Positions 7,401-13,617 of a stretch of DNA of 19,180 nucleotides are shown one piece after another. The stretch is from an archaeon (GTDB lineage Archaea > Nanobdellota > Nanobdellia > SCGC-AAA011-G17 > PNOQ01), in NCBI GenBank assembly GCA_021107835.1, contig JAIOSD010000062.1, positions 1 to 19,180 of the forward strand, given 5' to 3'. Numbering within the stretch: position 1 is the stretch's first letter; each line of letters opens with the position of its first letter. The translations under genes were made by a program, and so were the position numbers. The notes beneath the pieces were generated by a model. It was not told where the DNA came from. It ran no database searches and saw only the letters and a list, made by a program, of their open reading frames with translations.

Positions 7401-7940
7401 AACTATGGAGCAATCATTAATAATCATGGCAGATAAAGAATCCCAGGAATATACCCATTTGCCTTCTATAGGATCATATGCCATATCGAAGAAACCATCA
7501 TCCCATGTAAGCGGTTGATCATCGTGGAAAAGAACTCTCGCTATACTCACTCCAGATTCATAATCTGAAACAGTTCCCATGATTTCTACTAATCCAGCGT
7601 ACCATGTTATTGGAGTAGAATCAGGAGGAACAATTACTTCTACAAAAGGACATAGATCATCATATCCACATTCTGATTCATCAAATGTACATTCGAATTG
7701 ATGTCCTGGTGGATAACAATACAAATCCCCATAATTATATTCTTCAATATCAGAACAACCATCTACATTGCCCCAATTATCCCCATCACATTCTTCTCCA
7801 TAATCTAGATTTCCATCGCCACAGTCACATGTTACCTCATCCTCTCCTTCAGCGTAAGTTACGTTGGTAAGAAGAAAGATAGAGATGGTCATCAAAACAA
7901 AAAATCTAGAAATATGTTTACTTTTTAATTTTTTTTCCAT
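4470..7940 (-). CDS. Large secreted Cys-rich repeat protein (Ig-like/OmpL47-type domains)
   Basis: A 1156-residue protein with a signal peptide (1-30, ending NVTYA). Next comes a DUF4215-like Cys motif (CDCGDGNLDYGEECDGDNWG at 38-57), then a series of beta-sandwich modules. At least four related modules of about 100 residues are visible from about 207 to 633. Each opens with a (V/A)PP/APxT-K-like border, has an aromatic strand before a polar stretch (NYYVSRNTLVTLTATDQ; QYYITRNTELTFTCEDL), and ends in a W/Y-Y-x-VD-x-x-GN motif. The module YYSINGEDFQTYEEPFSL resembles the OmpL47-type beta-barrel domain. More Ig-like modules fill the rest. The composition is strongly acidic with many cysteines. 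No C-terminal membrane anchor or sorting signal is visible, unlike its downstream partner. A GGAGGG Shine-Dalgarno sequence precedes the ATG. Probably adhesion or surface-layer related; a specific role cannot be assigned. Confidence 0.82.
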   Translation of the reverse strand: MEKKLKSKHISRFFVLMTISIFLLTNVTYAEGEDEVTCDCGDGNLDYGEECDGDNWGNVDGCSDIEEYNYGDLYCYPPGHQFECTFDESECGYDDLCPFVEVIVPPDSTPITWYAGLVEIMGTVSDYESGVSIARVLFHDDQPLTWDDGFFDMAYDPIEGKWVYSWDSLSAMIINDCSIVYVDIFGEDNAGNGVDNNCGDTNVIGIDNEPPTTNKDWTTPYIDCECINDSTCDLFVTPDTEFTLSAYEDCGSGVDETYYSINGEDFQTYEEPFSLQPGCYQTIEYYSVDNVGNIEETHLERDHVDDVPPITVKTFDGLTVDNVSEDNYYVSRNTLVTLTATDQSPDANNCPVGVDYIHYEVWWDSDGDGEVDKEVAIDVEETSEVVSFYFLEDSFHEIRWYAVDLLGNTETEHIQMHAVETVAPVVNKEVGYPRVPYESQPRQAMDYYDVLDDQYYITRNTELTFTCEDLGDHQVGGETIYYKYYVDGLLEQDWTVLENWNFYFPEDSNHELYYYCVDALGNEGEVHMEYDIVDTLAPETIKEFGIPKYDDGELWWLTQSSTVNLSCADQEPHPVGDVTLYWKNFQGDEPESWTVEEDGYVQFTNDYDCLHTIKWYCKDALENTEAISTEDYQVDTIAPTIVKWVNEEGYHQSGDNITICADITDLKGTIEPEVFEEGVGVDPSTVIAYLMDGITPLSYSLERVDETDTYCTTFTLDHCGEWDIVVHADDWLGNHAEEDGATILVDNVAPLGEVLNPHAGNNYYAGKIFNFYAQAVDFGGDYCSLWGCGNEDDCPASGVDYCDVYAIDYNFEALNQDEINECYWDLLTYFEQVLADPYQEYIGRVPYENGVCNGYLTMPEDTNLTDTVFMAVDWVDKAGNSRFGLALNPWFSPITMNMEEIGYMSLTEIFGSPVTSGDLISVKADLYESELGGTKECVGIIERYSGERDLDLTHIITYQGDVTGNVIDGFECIITGTLPGYEDLETGNYRYTTEYRLNDDWQVFTIGSEWFDFIVDNDRPEMGVIDPEEDGIYGEIMPVALYLTDELAGIASESVKVKVSEKGTLANGWCLFGGCTETNWIILSYYADDIYNGEINFTTYGFEESGKYNFEAYACDTLYDPCDDLDCNNGLGYLLDTRNLHHCVPVSDAFIYEVGD

Positions 7941-7947
7941 ATAATAT

Positions 7948-7982
7948 CCCTCCTTTTATTATGAAAATAAGACCGTATAAAT
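7948..7982 (-). promoter_or_regulatory. Promoter and Shine-Dalgarno of the surface-protein operon
   Basis: Minus strand: a TATA box ATTTATA (7976-7982) followed about 25 bases later by the Shine-Dalgarno GGAGGG (7948-7953) and the ATG at 7940. The leader would be only about 13 bases long. The rest of the 156-base gap up to 8096 is A+T-rich with no coding sequence seen. Confidence 0.55.
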
Positions 7983-8096
7983 TACTTTAACTAAAGTATT
8001 TTTTAACCGCCCAATAATAGCAAGTACTAAAAATTATTTAAAAGTTGTGTTGTAGAAAAGAGTAGTCAACTAATTTATTTATAAGATTTTGGATTT

Positions 8097-8693
8097 TTAG
8101 TGTGAAGTTAGGTCATCTATAAACTGTAAAGTTTCTCTCCAATCTCTTGCTCTTGGAATTCCGTTTAAGTTTTTTGTTTGGTTCCAACCATAATTTCCAA
8201 ATAAAATTGTTTTAATCCCTGCTGCTTGACATTCTTCTACATAGTCTAAACAATCATCTACTAATAAATCTATTCCTAAATCTGAACAGATTTCTGCTTT
8301 TGTTGTTTTTTTGTCATCATAAAAGGAGCATCTATTTGTAAATTTTACATCCCGAAATACTTGAGGAAAGTGTTTTTCTAACCAACCTCTTGTTTCTAAT
8401 TCAATAATTTCTGGTCTTGAAGTTACAATGTATAGCTCGTGATTTCCATTTAGAAGGTGTATTGCTTGTTGTGCACCTTCTATTGGATTGGTATTTCTGT
8501 GTTGATCTGTTCTAAAATATTCATTATACCTTTTTACTGTTTCGTCTTTTGTACAACTGATTACTTTATGAACTTCATAATTATCAAAATTGTCTAAAGT
8601 TAAATTAGTTCCATATCTTTGATTATGATGCTGTAAAAATCCTTGATTCAAAGGAAGTAGTACATCATCTACATCAATAGCTAATCTTGGCAT
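8097..8693 (-). CDS. HAD-superfamily hydrolase, 5'(3')-deoxyribonucleotidase type C-like
   Basis: A 198-residue phosphatase of the HAD superfamily. Motif I is IDVDDVLLPL, with the nucleophile Asp7 and the acid/base Asp9. Motif II is the Thr/Ser of YIVTSRP (Thr91). Motif III/IV lies in SFYDDKKTTKAEICSDLGID and LLVDDCLDYV (Asp146-Asp147). The helical cap inserted after motif I (about 15-75) and the TSRP sequence resemble the NT5C family of 5'-nucleotidases, which remove phosphate from nucleoside monophosphates; the substrate is not proven. I start it at the ATG at 8693 rather than a TTG three bases upstream, because the TATA box at 8713-8724 is about 25 bases away and suggests a leaderless mRNA. 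It is divergent from the agmatinase-like gene. Confidence 0.82.
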   Translation of the reverse strand: MPRLAIDVDDVLLPLNQGFLQHHNQRYGTNLTLDNFDNYEVHKVISCTKDETVKRYNEYFRTDQHRNTNPIEGAQQAIHLLNGNHELYIVTSRPEIIELETRGWLEKHFPQVFRDVKFTNRCSFYDDKKTTKAEICSDLGIDLLVDDCLDYVEECQAAGIKTILFGNYGWNQTKNLNGIPRARDWRETLQFIDDLTSH

Positions 8694-8712
8694 CAAAAGT
8701 TATATAGTATCT

Positions 8713-8747
8713 TATTTATAAAAATTGTTATAAAGAAAGCTTTATAA
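8713..8747. promoter_or_regulatory. Back-to-back promoters of the HAD and agmatinase-like genes
   Basis: A minus-strand TATA (TTTTTATAAATA, 8713-8724) serves the ATG at 8693. A plus-strand TATA (CTTTATAA, 8740-8747) serves the ATG at 8770. Each lies about 25 bases from its start codon, so both genes appear leaderless. Confidence 0.6.
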
Positions 8748-8769
8748 TTGGTTTGACTTTCTCGGTTTT

Positions 8770-9546
8770 ATGAAAACATTTTTGAATTTACCAAAGTTTA
8801 GAGAAGCCAAGGTTGTTATAGTGCCTGTCCCTTATGAAAGCACAACTTCGTATAAAAAAGGAACTGTAAATGGTCCTTCTGCTATTTTGAAAGCTTCTAA
8901 TGAATTGTATTTATATGATCATGAATTAGGGATTGAACCTTATTCGGTTGGTATTACTACTTTGGATCCTGTTAAAAGTTTGAGTAAGTTGGAGAAGTTA
9001 AAGAAGGATAAGTTTGTAATTGCTTTGGGTGGTGAGCATACAATTAGTTTGCCTTTAATTAAACGATTTGATCAGAAAGATTTGTCTATCTTACAAATAG
9101 ATGCTCATGCTGATATGAAAGGCGCTTTTGATGGGAATAAATTAAGTCATGCTTCAGTTATGAGAAGAGTTTCTGAATTTAATAAAAATATAGTACAGGT
9201 TGGTGTTCGTGCTTTGGATAAAGATGAGTTTGATTATATTAAAGAGAATAAGATAAAAACCTTTTTTGAGTTTGATATTGCTAAAATTGTTAAAAGTTTG
9301 AAAAAGAGGGTATATATTAGTATTGACTTGGATGGGTTTGATCCTTCTGTTATTCCTGATGTTGGAACTCCTGAGCCAGGAGGTTTACTTTGGGACGAGG
9401 TTCTTTCCTTGTTGAAAGAAGTTTTTAGTAAAAGAGAAGTAGTTGGATGTGATGTTGTAGAACTTTGTCCTTCTGGAGAATTAAGTAGTTATACTGCCGC
9501 TAAGTTGGTGTATAAGTTGGTTGGGTATTATTCAAGCCCCAGATAA
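8770..9546 (+). CDS. speB: Agmatinase / arginase-family ureohydrolase
   Basis: A 258-residue manganese-dependent ureohydrolase, most likely agmatinase (agmatine to putrescine plus urea, in polyamine synthesis). All metal ligands of the family are present: His90 in ALGGEHTIS; Asp111, His113 and Asp115 in DAHADMK; Asp186 and Asp188 in SIDLDGFDPS. The guanidinium-binding segment GTPEPGGL (199-206) and SHASVMRR (126-133) also fit. It is slightly shorter than typical bacterial agmatinases (about 300 residues), mainly at the N terminus. Archaea use polyamines for ribosome stability and to modify aIF5A, which would explain such a gene in a reduced genome. The last 19 bases overlap the 3' end of the convergent small membrane protein gene. 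Agmatinase is preferred over arginase or guanidinobutyrase by family resemblance only. Confidence 0.88.
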   Translation: MKTFLNLPKFREAKVVIVPVPYESTTSYKKGTVNGPSAILKASNELYLYDHELGIEPYSVGITTLDPVKSLSKLEKLKKDKFVIALGGEHTISLPLIKRFDQKDLSILQIDAHADMKGAFDGNKLSHASVMRRVSEFNKNIVQVGVRALDKDEFDYIKENKIKTFFEFDIAKIVKSLKKRVYISIDLDGFDPSVIPDVGTPEPGGLLWDEVLSLLKEVFSKREVVGCDVVELCPSGELSSYTAAKLVYKLVGYYSSPR

Positions 9547-9758
9547 TGATCACAGGATCCAATGTTTTCTAACCCTGGAGGTTGAATTTGTTGATCTCTT
9601 GTATCTTGAGTTAGTTTATAATTACATGCCCCCAACCACATTCCAAATGCTGCAAGACCTGCTGCGGCAAGAAGTCCGATTGCTAAAGTTAAATCTCTAC
9701 GTCCATCTTCTTTGGTGTACACAATATAGCCCCCCATTTTTTTAAGTGTATCGTACAT
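9528..9758 (-). CDS. Small single-pass membrane protein, unknown function
   Basis: A 76-residue protein with a charged head (MYDTLKKMGGYIVYTKEDGRR), one membrane helix at about 24-43 (LTLAIGLLAAAGLAAFGMWL), and a polar tail with two cysteines (Cys45 and Cys69). I take it as real because a TATA box at 9779-9788 lies about 26 bases before the ATG, the same leaderless pattern as neighbouring genes, and because the Ala/Gly/Leu-rich helix is protein-like. GAC at the end of the helix faintly resembles a lipobox, but archaeal lipoprotein processing here is speculative. Its 3' end overlaps the end of the agmatinase-like gene. The opposite-strand frame through the same bases shows no protein character. 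Confidence 0.55.
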   Translation of the reverse strand: MYDTLKKMGGYIVYTKEDGRRDLTLAIGLLAAAGLAAFGMWLGACNYKLTQDTRDQQIQPPGLENIGSCDHYLGLE

Positions 9759-9778
9759 AAGGAGGGTTGGTTGATTAA

Positions 9779-9788
9779 TATTTATAAA
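9779..9788 (-). promoter_or_regulatory. TATA box of the small membrane protein gene
   Basis: Minus-strand TTTTATAAAT-type box about 26 bases before the ATG at 9758, consistent with a leaderless transcript. Confidence 0.55.
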
Positions 9789-9876
9789 AGTATCTCTATT
9801 CTTGATTAATGTTCCAGAGCCTCTATTATTCAGTTAATCGAGCATCTTTTACTACGCAAAAAATTTCAAAGAGTTA

Positions 9877-10944
9877 TTATTTAGAAGTATCTATTACACA
9901 TTTAGAAAAAACATTATAAGATTTCTTTTTATTTAGTTTATCATCAAAAAGCCCAGAATTTTTATGATAAGCATCTGCTGAGTCAGTTAATTTGAAATAA
10001 TAAGCTTCTTCTATTGGAAGAGTTTCTATAACTCTAAGGTATTCCTGCATTCTTTCTGCTTGGTATTTTTGATTTGTCTTTTCAAAAACCGAACTAGGTC
10101 CTCCAAATTCTGTAACAATGATTGGTTTTTCTTTTGGAAGATTATCTACATAAGATTCCCAATTCAGGGGATCATCGTACAGGTGGATATCAATCATATC
10201 ATATTTTGCATTTTCAAATACATACAATACTTTTTCTTTGTAATCTGAGTCACAATAGTCGGTTTCAACTTTCAAGATTATCTTTTCTTTTGAGTATCCA
10301 TTGTCAAATTCAATATCAGAAAAATCAAAATCATTTCCTTGATTGCAATAAAACTCTACCATTGGATATGCTCTTGTGATTCCTCCGAGAACAACATCTG
10401 TTTCTGGAGAGGTTTCCTTTACTAAATCGTAGAACAGATTATTGAATCTCACAAACTCTTGCATTGTGCCTGCATAAGTAGTCTCCCATTCATTTCCAAA
10501 CTGTATCTTGTCTATTTGGTATCTGCTAAGGATTTCAGTTAGAAATTCGCTAAAACTCTCTTCTCCATTGAAGACACAAGTTTTATCATTCTTGATATTA
10601 GAACATGCCCATTCAGGTCCGTTGCTTGGCACAGTTAAAAAGACAGAAATATTTTTTTCCTTAGCTTTTTTCATTCTGTAATCCATCGGTGCCCAATAGT
10701 ATTCTCCTTTTTCTGGCTCCCGATTCTTCCAATCAATAGCTATCCTAATTCTATCAATGTTGAAAGTCTCTAATTGATTTAAAGTGAAATCTATTTGATC
10801 AGGATTTGAGAATGGAGGGAAGGATAAACCGTAAGTTTTTTCGCAGGTTATATTAAAATGGTTTCTTGTTTCATTATTATTTATATATAAAACAATAGTT
10901 AACAAAACCAATATTATTAATACTATTAAATGTATCTTACGCAT
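9877..10944 (-). CDS. Membrane-anchored glycoside hydrolase, clan GH-A
   Basis: A 355-residue protein with an N-terminal signal anchor (about 5-21) and an extracellular TIM-barrel glycosidase domain. Hallmarks of clan GH-A are visible: RIRIAIDWKNREPEKGEYYW (66-84) after strand 2, the acid/base Glu152 in IQFGNEWE, IDIHLYDD (251-258), and the nucleophile Glu279 in PIIVTEFGGP. It resembles GH5/GH39/GH42-type enzymes but I cannot name the family. Six cysteines (34, 114, 123, 200, 231, and one near the C terminus) suggest disulphides, fitting an outside location. Likely uses are trimming of surface glycans or of host or environmental polysaccharide. No carbohydrate-uptake genes are beside it. Upstream TATA candidates are weak (near 10964-10973 or 10978-10989). 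Confidence 0.8.
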   Translation of the reverse strand: MRKIHLIVLIILVLLTIVLYINNNETRNHFNITCEKTYGLSFPPFSNPDQIDFTLNQLETFNIDRIRIAIDWKNREPEKGEYYWAPMDYRMKKAKEKNISVFLTVPSNGPEWACSNIKNDKTCVFNGEESFSEFLTEILSRYQIDKIQFGNEWETTYAGTMQEFVRFNNLFYDLVKETSPETDVVLGGITRAYPMVEFYCNQGNDFDFSDIEFDNGYSKEKIILKVETDYCDSDYKEKVLYVFENAKYDMIDIHLYDDPLNWESYVDNLPKEKPIIVTEFGGPSSVFEKTNQKYQAERMQEYLRVIETLPIEEAYYFKLTDSADAYHKNSGLFDDKLNKKKSYNVFSKCVIDTSK

Positions 10945-11072
10945 AATGAACTTTAAACATCTGAATTTAACAATGTTTCTATAAAATTCTTAAACCCTTA
11001 TTTCTTGTTAATCCTGTTAAACTTTTCTAACTATTAGGGGGACTGAAAGCCGAAGGATTTTTAGTTTGTATT

Positions 11073-11471
11073 TCAATGATATTTTTTCTTATAAGTCTTC
11101 TTGTCTCCATATTCCAAAAATTTTTTCTGGTGGGGTTGGTCATGAAAGCCCGATGTTTTCTTGTGCTTAATTGCACACCAATATTTCTCAGTTCTTGCAC
11201 CAATCTCAACAATATATCTAGCAAAACCATTAGCATATCCACAATATGTGCAAGCTAATTTATCAAACCAATTTAGGTACTGTAGTTTGTGCCTATCAAT
11301 TAGTATGTATGCTTTCCGTTTTACAAGAGGGATATTGCATAAACGGAATCCTATCTGGTGATATATTTCTACGAATAAATCAAGAAGGATAATAAATGGT
11401 GCAAGAATAATTATGAAAATTAGGGTGAGCATATGTTGTATTGTTTTTTTCTTATGAAGTTTGTGATCCAT
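11073..11471 (-). CDS. Conserved membrane-associated protein with CxxCGYANG motif, function unknown
   Basis: A 132-residue protein. After a short basic head there is one long hydrophobic segment (about 14-35), then a basic loop (LVKRKAYILIDRHKLQYLNW). The most notable part is the block LACTYCGYANGFARYIVEIG (72-91), continuing to RTEKYWCAIKH with Cys99. Cys74, Cys77 and Cys99 with nearby His could bind a metal. I recall similar uncharacterised proteins in bacteria, which would point to lateral transfer, but I cannot name a family. The tail is Lys/His-rich. I prefer the ATG at 11471 to a GTG 18 bases upstream because the TATA box at 11491-11499 is then about 24 bases away. Another frame across the same bases on this strand looks like a shadow. 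Confidence 0.72.
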   Translation of the reverse strand: MDHKLHKKKTIQHMLTLIFIIILAPFIILLDLFVEIYHQIGFRLCNIPLVKRKAYILIDRHKLQYLNWFDKLACTYCGYANGFARYIVEIGARTEKYWCAIKHKKTSGFHDQPHQKKFLEYGDKKTYKKKYH

Positions 11472-11490
11472 GGAATTATATAATTTCACC

Positions 11491-11499
11491 TATATATTA
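11491..11499 (-). promoter_or_regulatory. TATA box of the CxxCGYANG protein gene
   Basis: Minus-strand TAATATATA, about 24 bases before the ATG at 11471. It supports a leaderless mRNA and argues against the upstream GTG start. Confidence 0.5.
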
Positions 11500-11554
11500 A
11501 TCTTGCTGAATTATCAATTGAAACAAATCTTGTTAACCACCGATTATGTGAACT

Positions 11555-12790
11555 TTAGTATATTTGCAAAAACTCATTAGAAATCCTTTCGTTTATCTCT
11601 CCTTTTAAGTTTGAGAGCATTAATTTTGGATCTTTTTTATTAGATAATAACCAAGCTAATTTTATGAATGCTGTTTCAGGTGTCATGTCAGAACCAGATA
11701 TAACATATTCTTGTAGTGTTCTCCCTGTTGCATAAACATTCATGTTAACTCTTCCAAATATTGTTTGGGTGCACATTACTACAGGAATCTTTAGTTTTTT
11801 TATCTCTGAAAATAGGTTTGGATTAGAATTTATAGGTAAGTGTCCTAATCCTGTCCCCTCTATTATTATACCATCTAGTTTAGGGGGGATTTCTGAGTGG
11901 TGCATATTTGGGTGAGCTTTTAAAAAAGCAATTTTAATGTTTTCATTGAAATAACTAACCTCTAGTGTTCTTTTATCTTTTCTTGTATAGTTTTTTGTTA
12001 TTTGTTTTATTTTTCCGGTTGTATCAATTAACGCTATTGGTTTTGTGTTTATTGGTTGGAAAGCATCTCTTCTTGAGGAATGTAATTTTTTTACTTTTAA
12101 TCCAGGTAATATGTAGCAGGAACCATCATCCATTGAAGAATGCATACATAGGGCCACCCCTGCGAAATCTGATTTTATTATAAAATTGGCTGCGCAGATT
12201 AAATTAATTGCAGAATCTCAAGAACCTCTGTCTGAACTTCTTTGAGAACCTACTAGTAATATTGGGAAACTTAAGTTATCTAACATAAAAGATAATGCTG
12301 CTGAAGTGTAATGCATTGTGTCTGTTCCATGAGTTATTATTATTCCTTCTACCCCCTTTGCTTTTTTTATTTCTCTTGCTAATTTATTATAATCTTTGAA
12401 AGTCATATCTTCTGAGAATATGTTTGAAACTTGTTTTGTTTTTATATTTGCTATATCTGTTATTTCTGGATATAATTCTAGAATTTCTTCTGGAGTAAAC
12501 TTTGCTATTACTCCTCCTGTTTTGTAGTCAACCTTTGAGGCAATCGTACCGCCAGTGTGTAAAATTAGTATGTTTTTTAGAGATTTTTTTTGTTTATTTG
12601 TTTTTGTTTTAGTTGGTTTGGTTGTTTTCTTTTTTATTAGTTTTTTTTCTTTTATTTTTGATTTGTTTATTCCTATGTTGTAACCCGAATCTAGCTTTAG
12701 AACAAATTTGTTTTTTACTGAGTCTGGCATTAGGATTCCTTTGAAAGTTTCTTTGGAAGTTTTGATTTGAATATAGTCACCAGTTTTCAT
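11555..12790 (-). pseudogene. gatD: Glu-tRNA(Gln) amidotransferase subunit D, interrupted by an in-frame TGA
   Basis: GatD with GatE converts Glu-tRNA(Gln) to Gln-tRNA(Gln) in archaea. The reading frame is continuous over 411 codons except for one TGA at codon 191. Codons 1-50 form the small N-terminal domain, then a Lys-rich linker, and then the asparaginase-like domain with LHTGGTIASK (about 78-87) and the catalytic THGTDTMHYTS. Just before the stop it reads LLVGSQRSSDRGS; just after, DSAINLICAANF and then SMDDGSCYILPGLKVKKLHS, matching the family straight through. Related proteins have Ser-Ser-Asp where this one has Ser-stop-Asp, so a single TCA-to-TGA change explains it. A TATA box at 12811-12819 puts the ATG at 12790 in leaderless position. 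It may be a recent mutation, an assembly error or readthrough. Product identity is firm; its state is not. Confidence 0.9.
12218..12220 (-). other. In-frame TGA codon inside gatD
   Basis: The codons around it read AGA GGT TCT TGA GAT TCT GCA, i.e. R-G-S-stop-D-S-A, in the place of the family's R-P-S-S-D-A. The two flanking halves are in the same frame with no insertion or deletion. Confidence 0.9.
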
Positions 12791-12810
12791 AGAAATTAAT
12801 TTTGTTTGAT

Positions 12811-12863
12811 AGTATAAAAATGTTTTGTAAAGGATTTATCTGAAAAAGAAAAAGTTTAAATAA
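12811..12863. promoter_or_regulatory. Back-to-back promoters of gatD and the 233-residue gene
   Basis: A minus-strand TATA (TTTTTATAC, 12811-12819 region) serves gatD at 12790. A plus-strand TATA-like TTTAAATAA (12855-12863) serves the ATG at 12884. Both are about 25 bases from their start codons. Confidence 0.5.
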
Positions 12864-12883
12864 ACTCTCTTATTCCTGTTTTT

Positions 12884-13585
12884 ATGGATTTATTAGTTCC
12901 TACAGTTCCAATAGATTTGCCTGACAAGGCTTTTGAAAGATTGGAACATATGGTAGAAAATTATAGAACATTAGGTAGAGATAATGTTTCTGGGAAATCA
13001 ACAGATCTGTATGCTTTCCATTATAGTGGTCCTTATAAAATTGTGCTTGATGTAGTGGCACAAAATGAAGCCAAAGTAGAATTTTATGTAAGAGGGGTAT
13101 ACAAAAAGGGGCTTTTTGAAGAGAGGGAAATCACTAAGTTGTGGCTTTATGGAGATTTCGACTTAGAAAGAGAGGATTCTGAAACACTAGTAAATTATAG
13201 GTGGTTTGATTGGTTAGATTTATCTAATCCAGTTTATAAGGTTCTAAAACATGAACTTTCCCCTTTTAGAGATGCGGTTCTAAAAAGAAAGATTGCTAAT
13301 AATTTTATATGCGACTATCAAGGGAATGTTGATAGGATTAAAAACGAAAATCTTGCTGAAGCCGAGGAGAAAGCGGATATTAAAATTTATGATCTTGGAC
13401 TTGAAGATGTTTCTAATTTGCTTGGAAAAAAACTTGAACTTGTTCCCACTGAAACTCCTGTAACTGCAATAATTGCTCCCAATGATAACCAATTAAGATA
13501 TAAAGCACACCAAATGAATGCAGATGCTTTAGTGAGTTTTCAAGCTGGAAGTAGCAGGGCAACACCTGTAAGAATTATCAGATAG
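12884..13585 (+). CDS. Uncharacterised 233-residue protein
   Basis: I do not recognise this protein. It is soluble, with no signal peptide or membrane segment. The first 150 residues are mixed strand and helix, rich in aromatic residues (VNYRWFDWLDLSNPVYKVLK), and include a repeated-strand region (PYKIVLDVVAQNEAKVEFYV). The C-terminal part, about 165-233, looks like a separate small alpha/beta domain with a leucine-rich segment (YDLGLEDVSNLLGKKLELVP). It ends KAHQMNADALVSFQAGSSRA, a pattern that recalls the GA(D/N)A(V/L)-type strand of YbjQ-like and similar small domains, though this is a weak resemblance. One cysteine. The start is supported by a TATA-like element at 12855-12863. The next gene's promoter overlaps its stop, so it is probably monocistronic. 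Confidence 0.7.
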   Translation: MDLLVPTVPIDLPDKAFERLEHMVENYRTLGRDNVSGKSTDLYAFHYSGPYKIVLDVVAQNEAKVEFYVRGVYKKGLFEEREITKLWLYGDFDLEREDSETLVNYRWFDWLDLSNPVYKVLKHELSPFRDAVLKRKIANNFICDYQGNVDRIKNENLAEAEEKADIKIYDLGLEDVSNLLGKKLELVPTETPVTAIIAPNDNQLRYKAHQMNADALVSFQAGSSRATPVRIIR

Positions 13586-13597
13586 TTTTAAAAATAG
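13585..13597 (+). promoter_or_regulatory. TATA box of the half-MFS gene
   Basis: GTTTTAAAAATAG starts on the last base of the preceding gene's stop codon and lies about 26 bases before the ATG at 13618, the same leaderless arrangement as its neighbours. Confidence 0.45.
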
Positions 13598-13617
13598 TAA
13601 ATTCTAAATTTTGAATC

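Noticed and set aside
9521..9745. Plus-strand frame of 74 codons over the end of the agmatinase-like gene
   Set aside because: The opposite strand has the membrane-helix protein with a properly placed TATA box; this frame has neither promoter nor motif.
11027..11242. Minus-strand frame of 71 codons overlapping the CxxCGYANG gene
   Set aside because: It runs in a second frame of a better-supported gene, without its own promoter or a recognisable motif.
12157..12220. gatD as a natural two-gene split with restart at the GTG at 12157
   Set aside because: Twenty sense codons between the TGA and that GTG encode conserved GatD sequence (DSAINLICAANF...), so a restart there would lose part of the core fold.
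12218..12220. Genome-wide reassignment of TGA or selenocysteine at gatD codon 191
   Set aside because: TGA terminates at least two other genes here in ATGA overlaps, and the family has serine, not cysteine, at this position.
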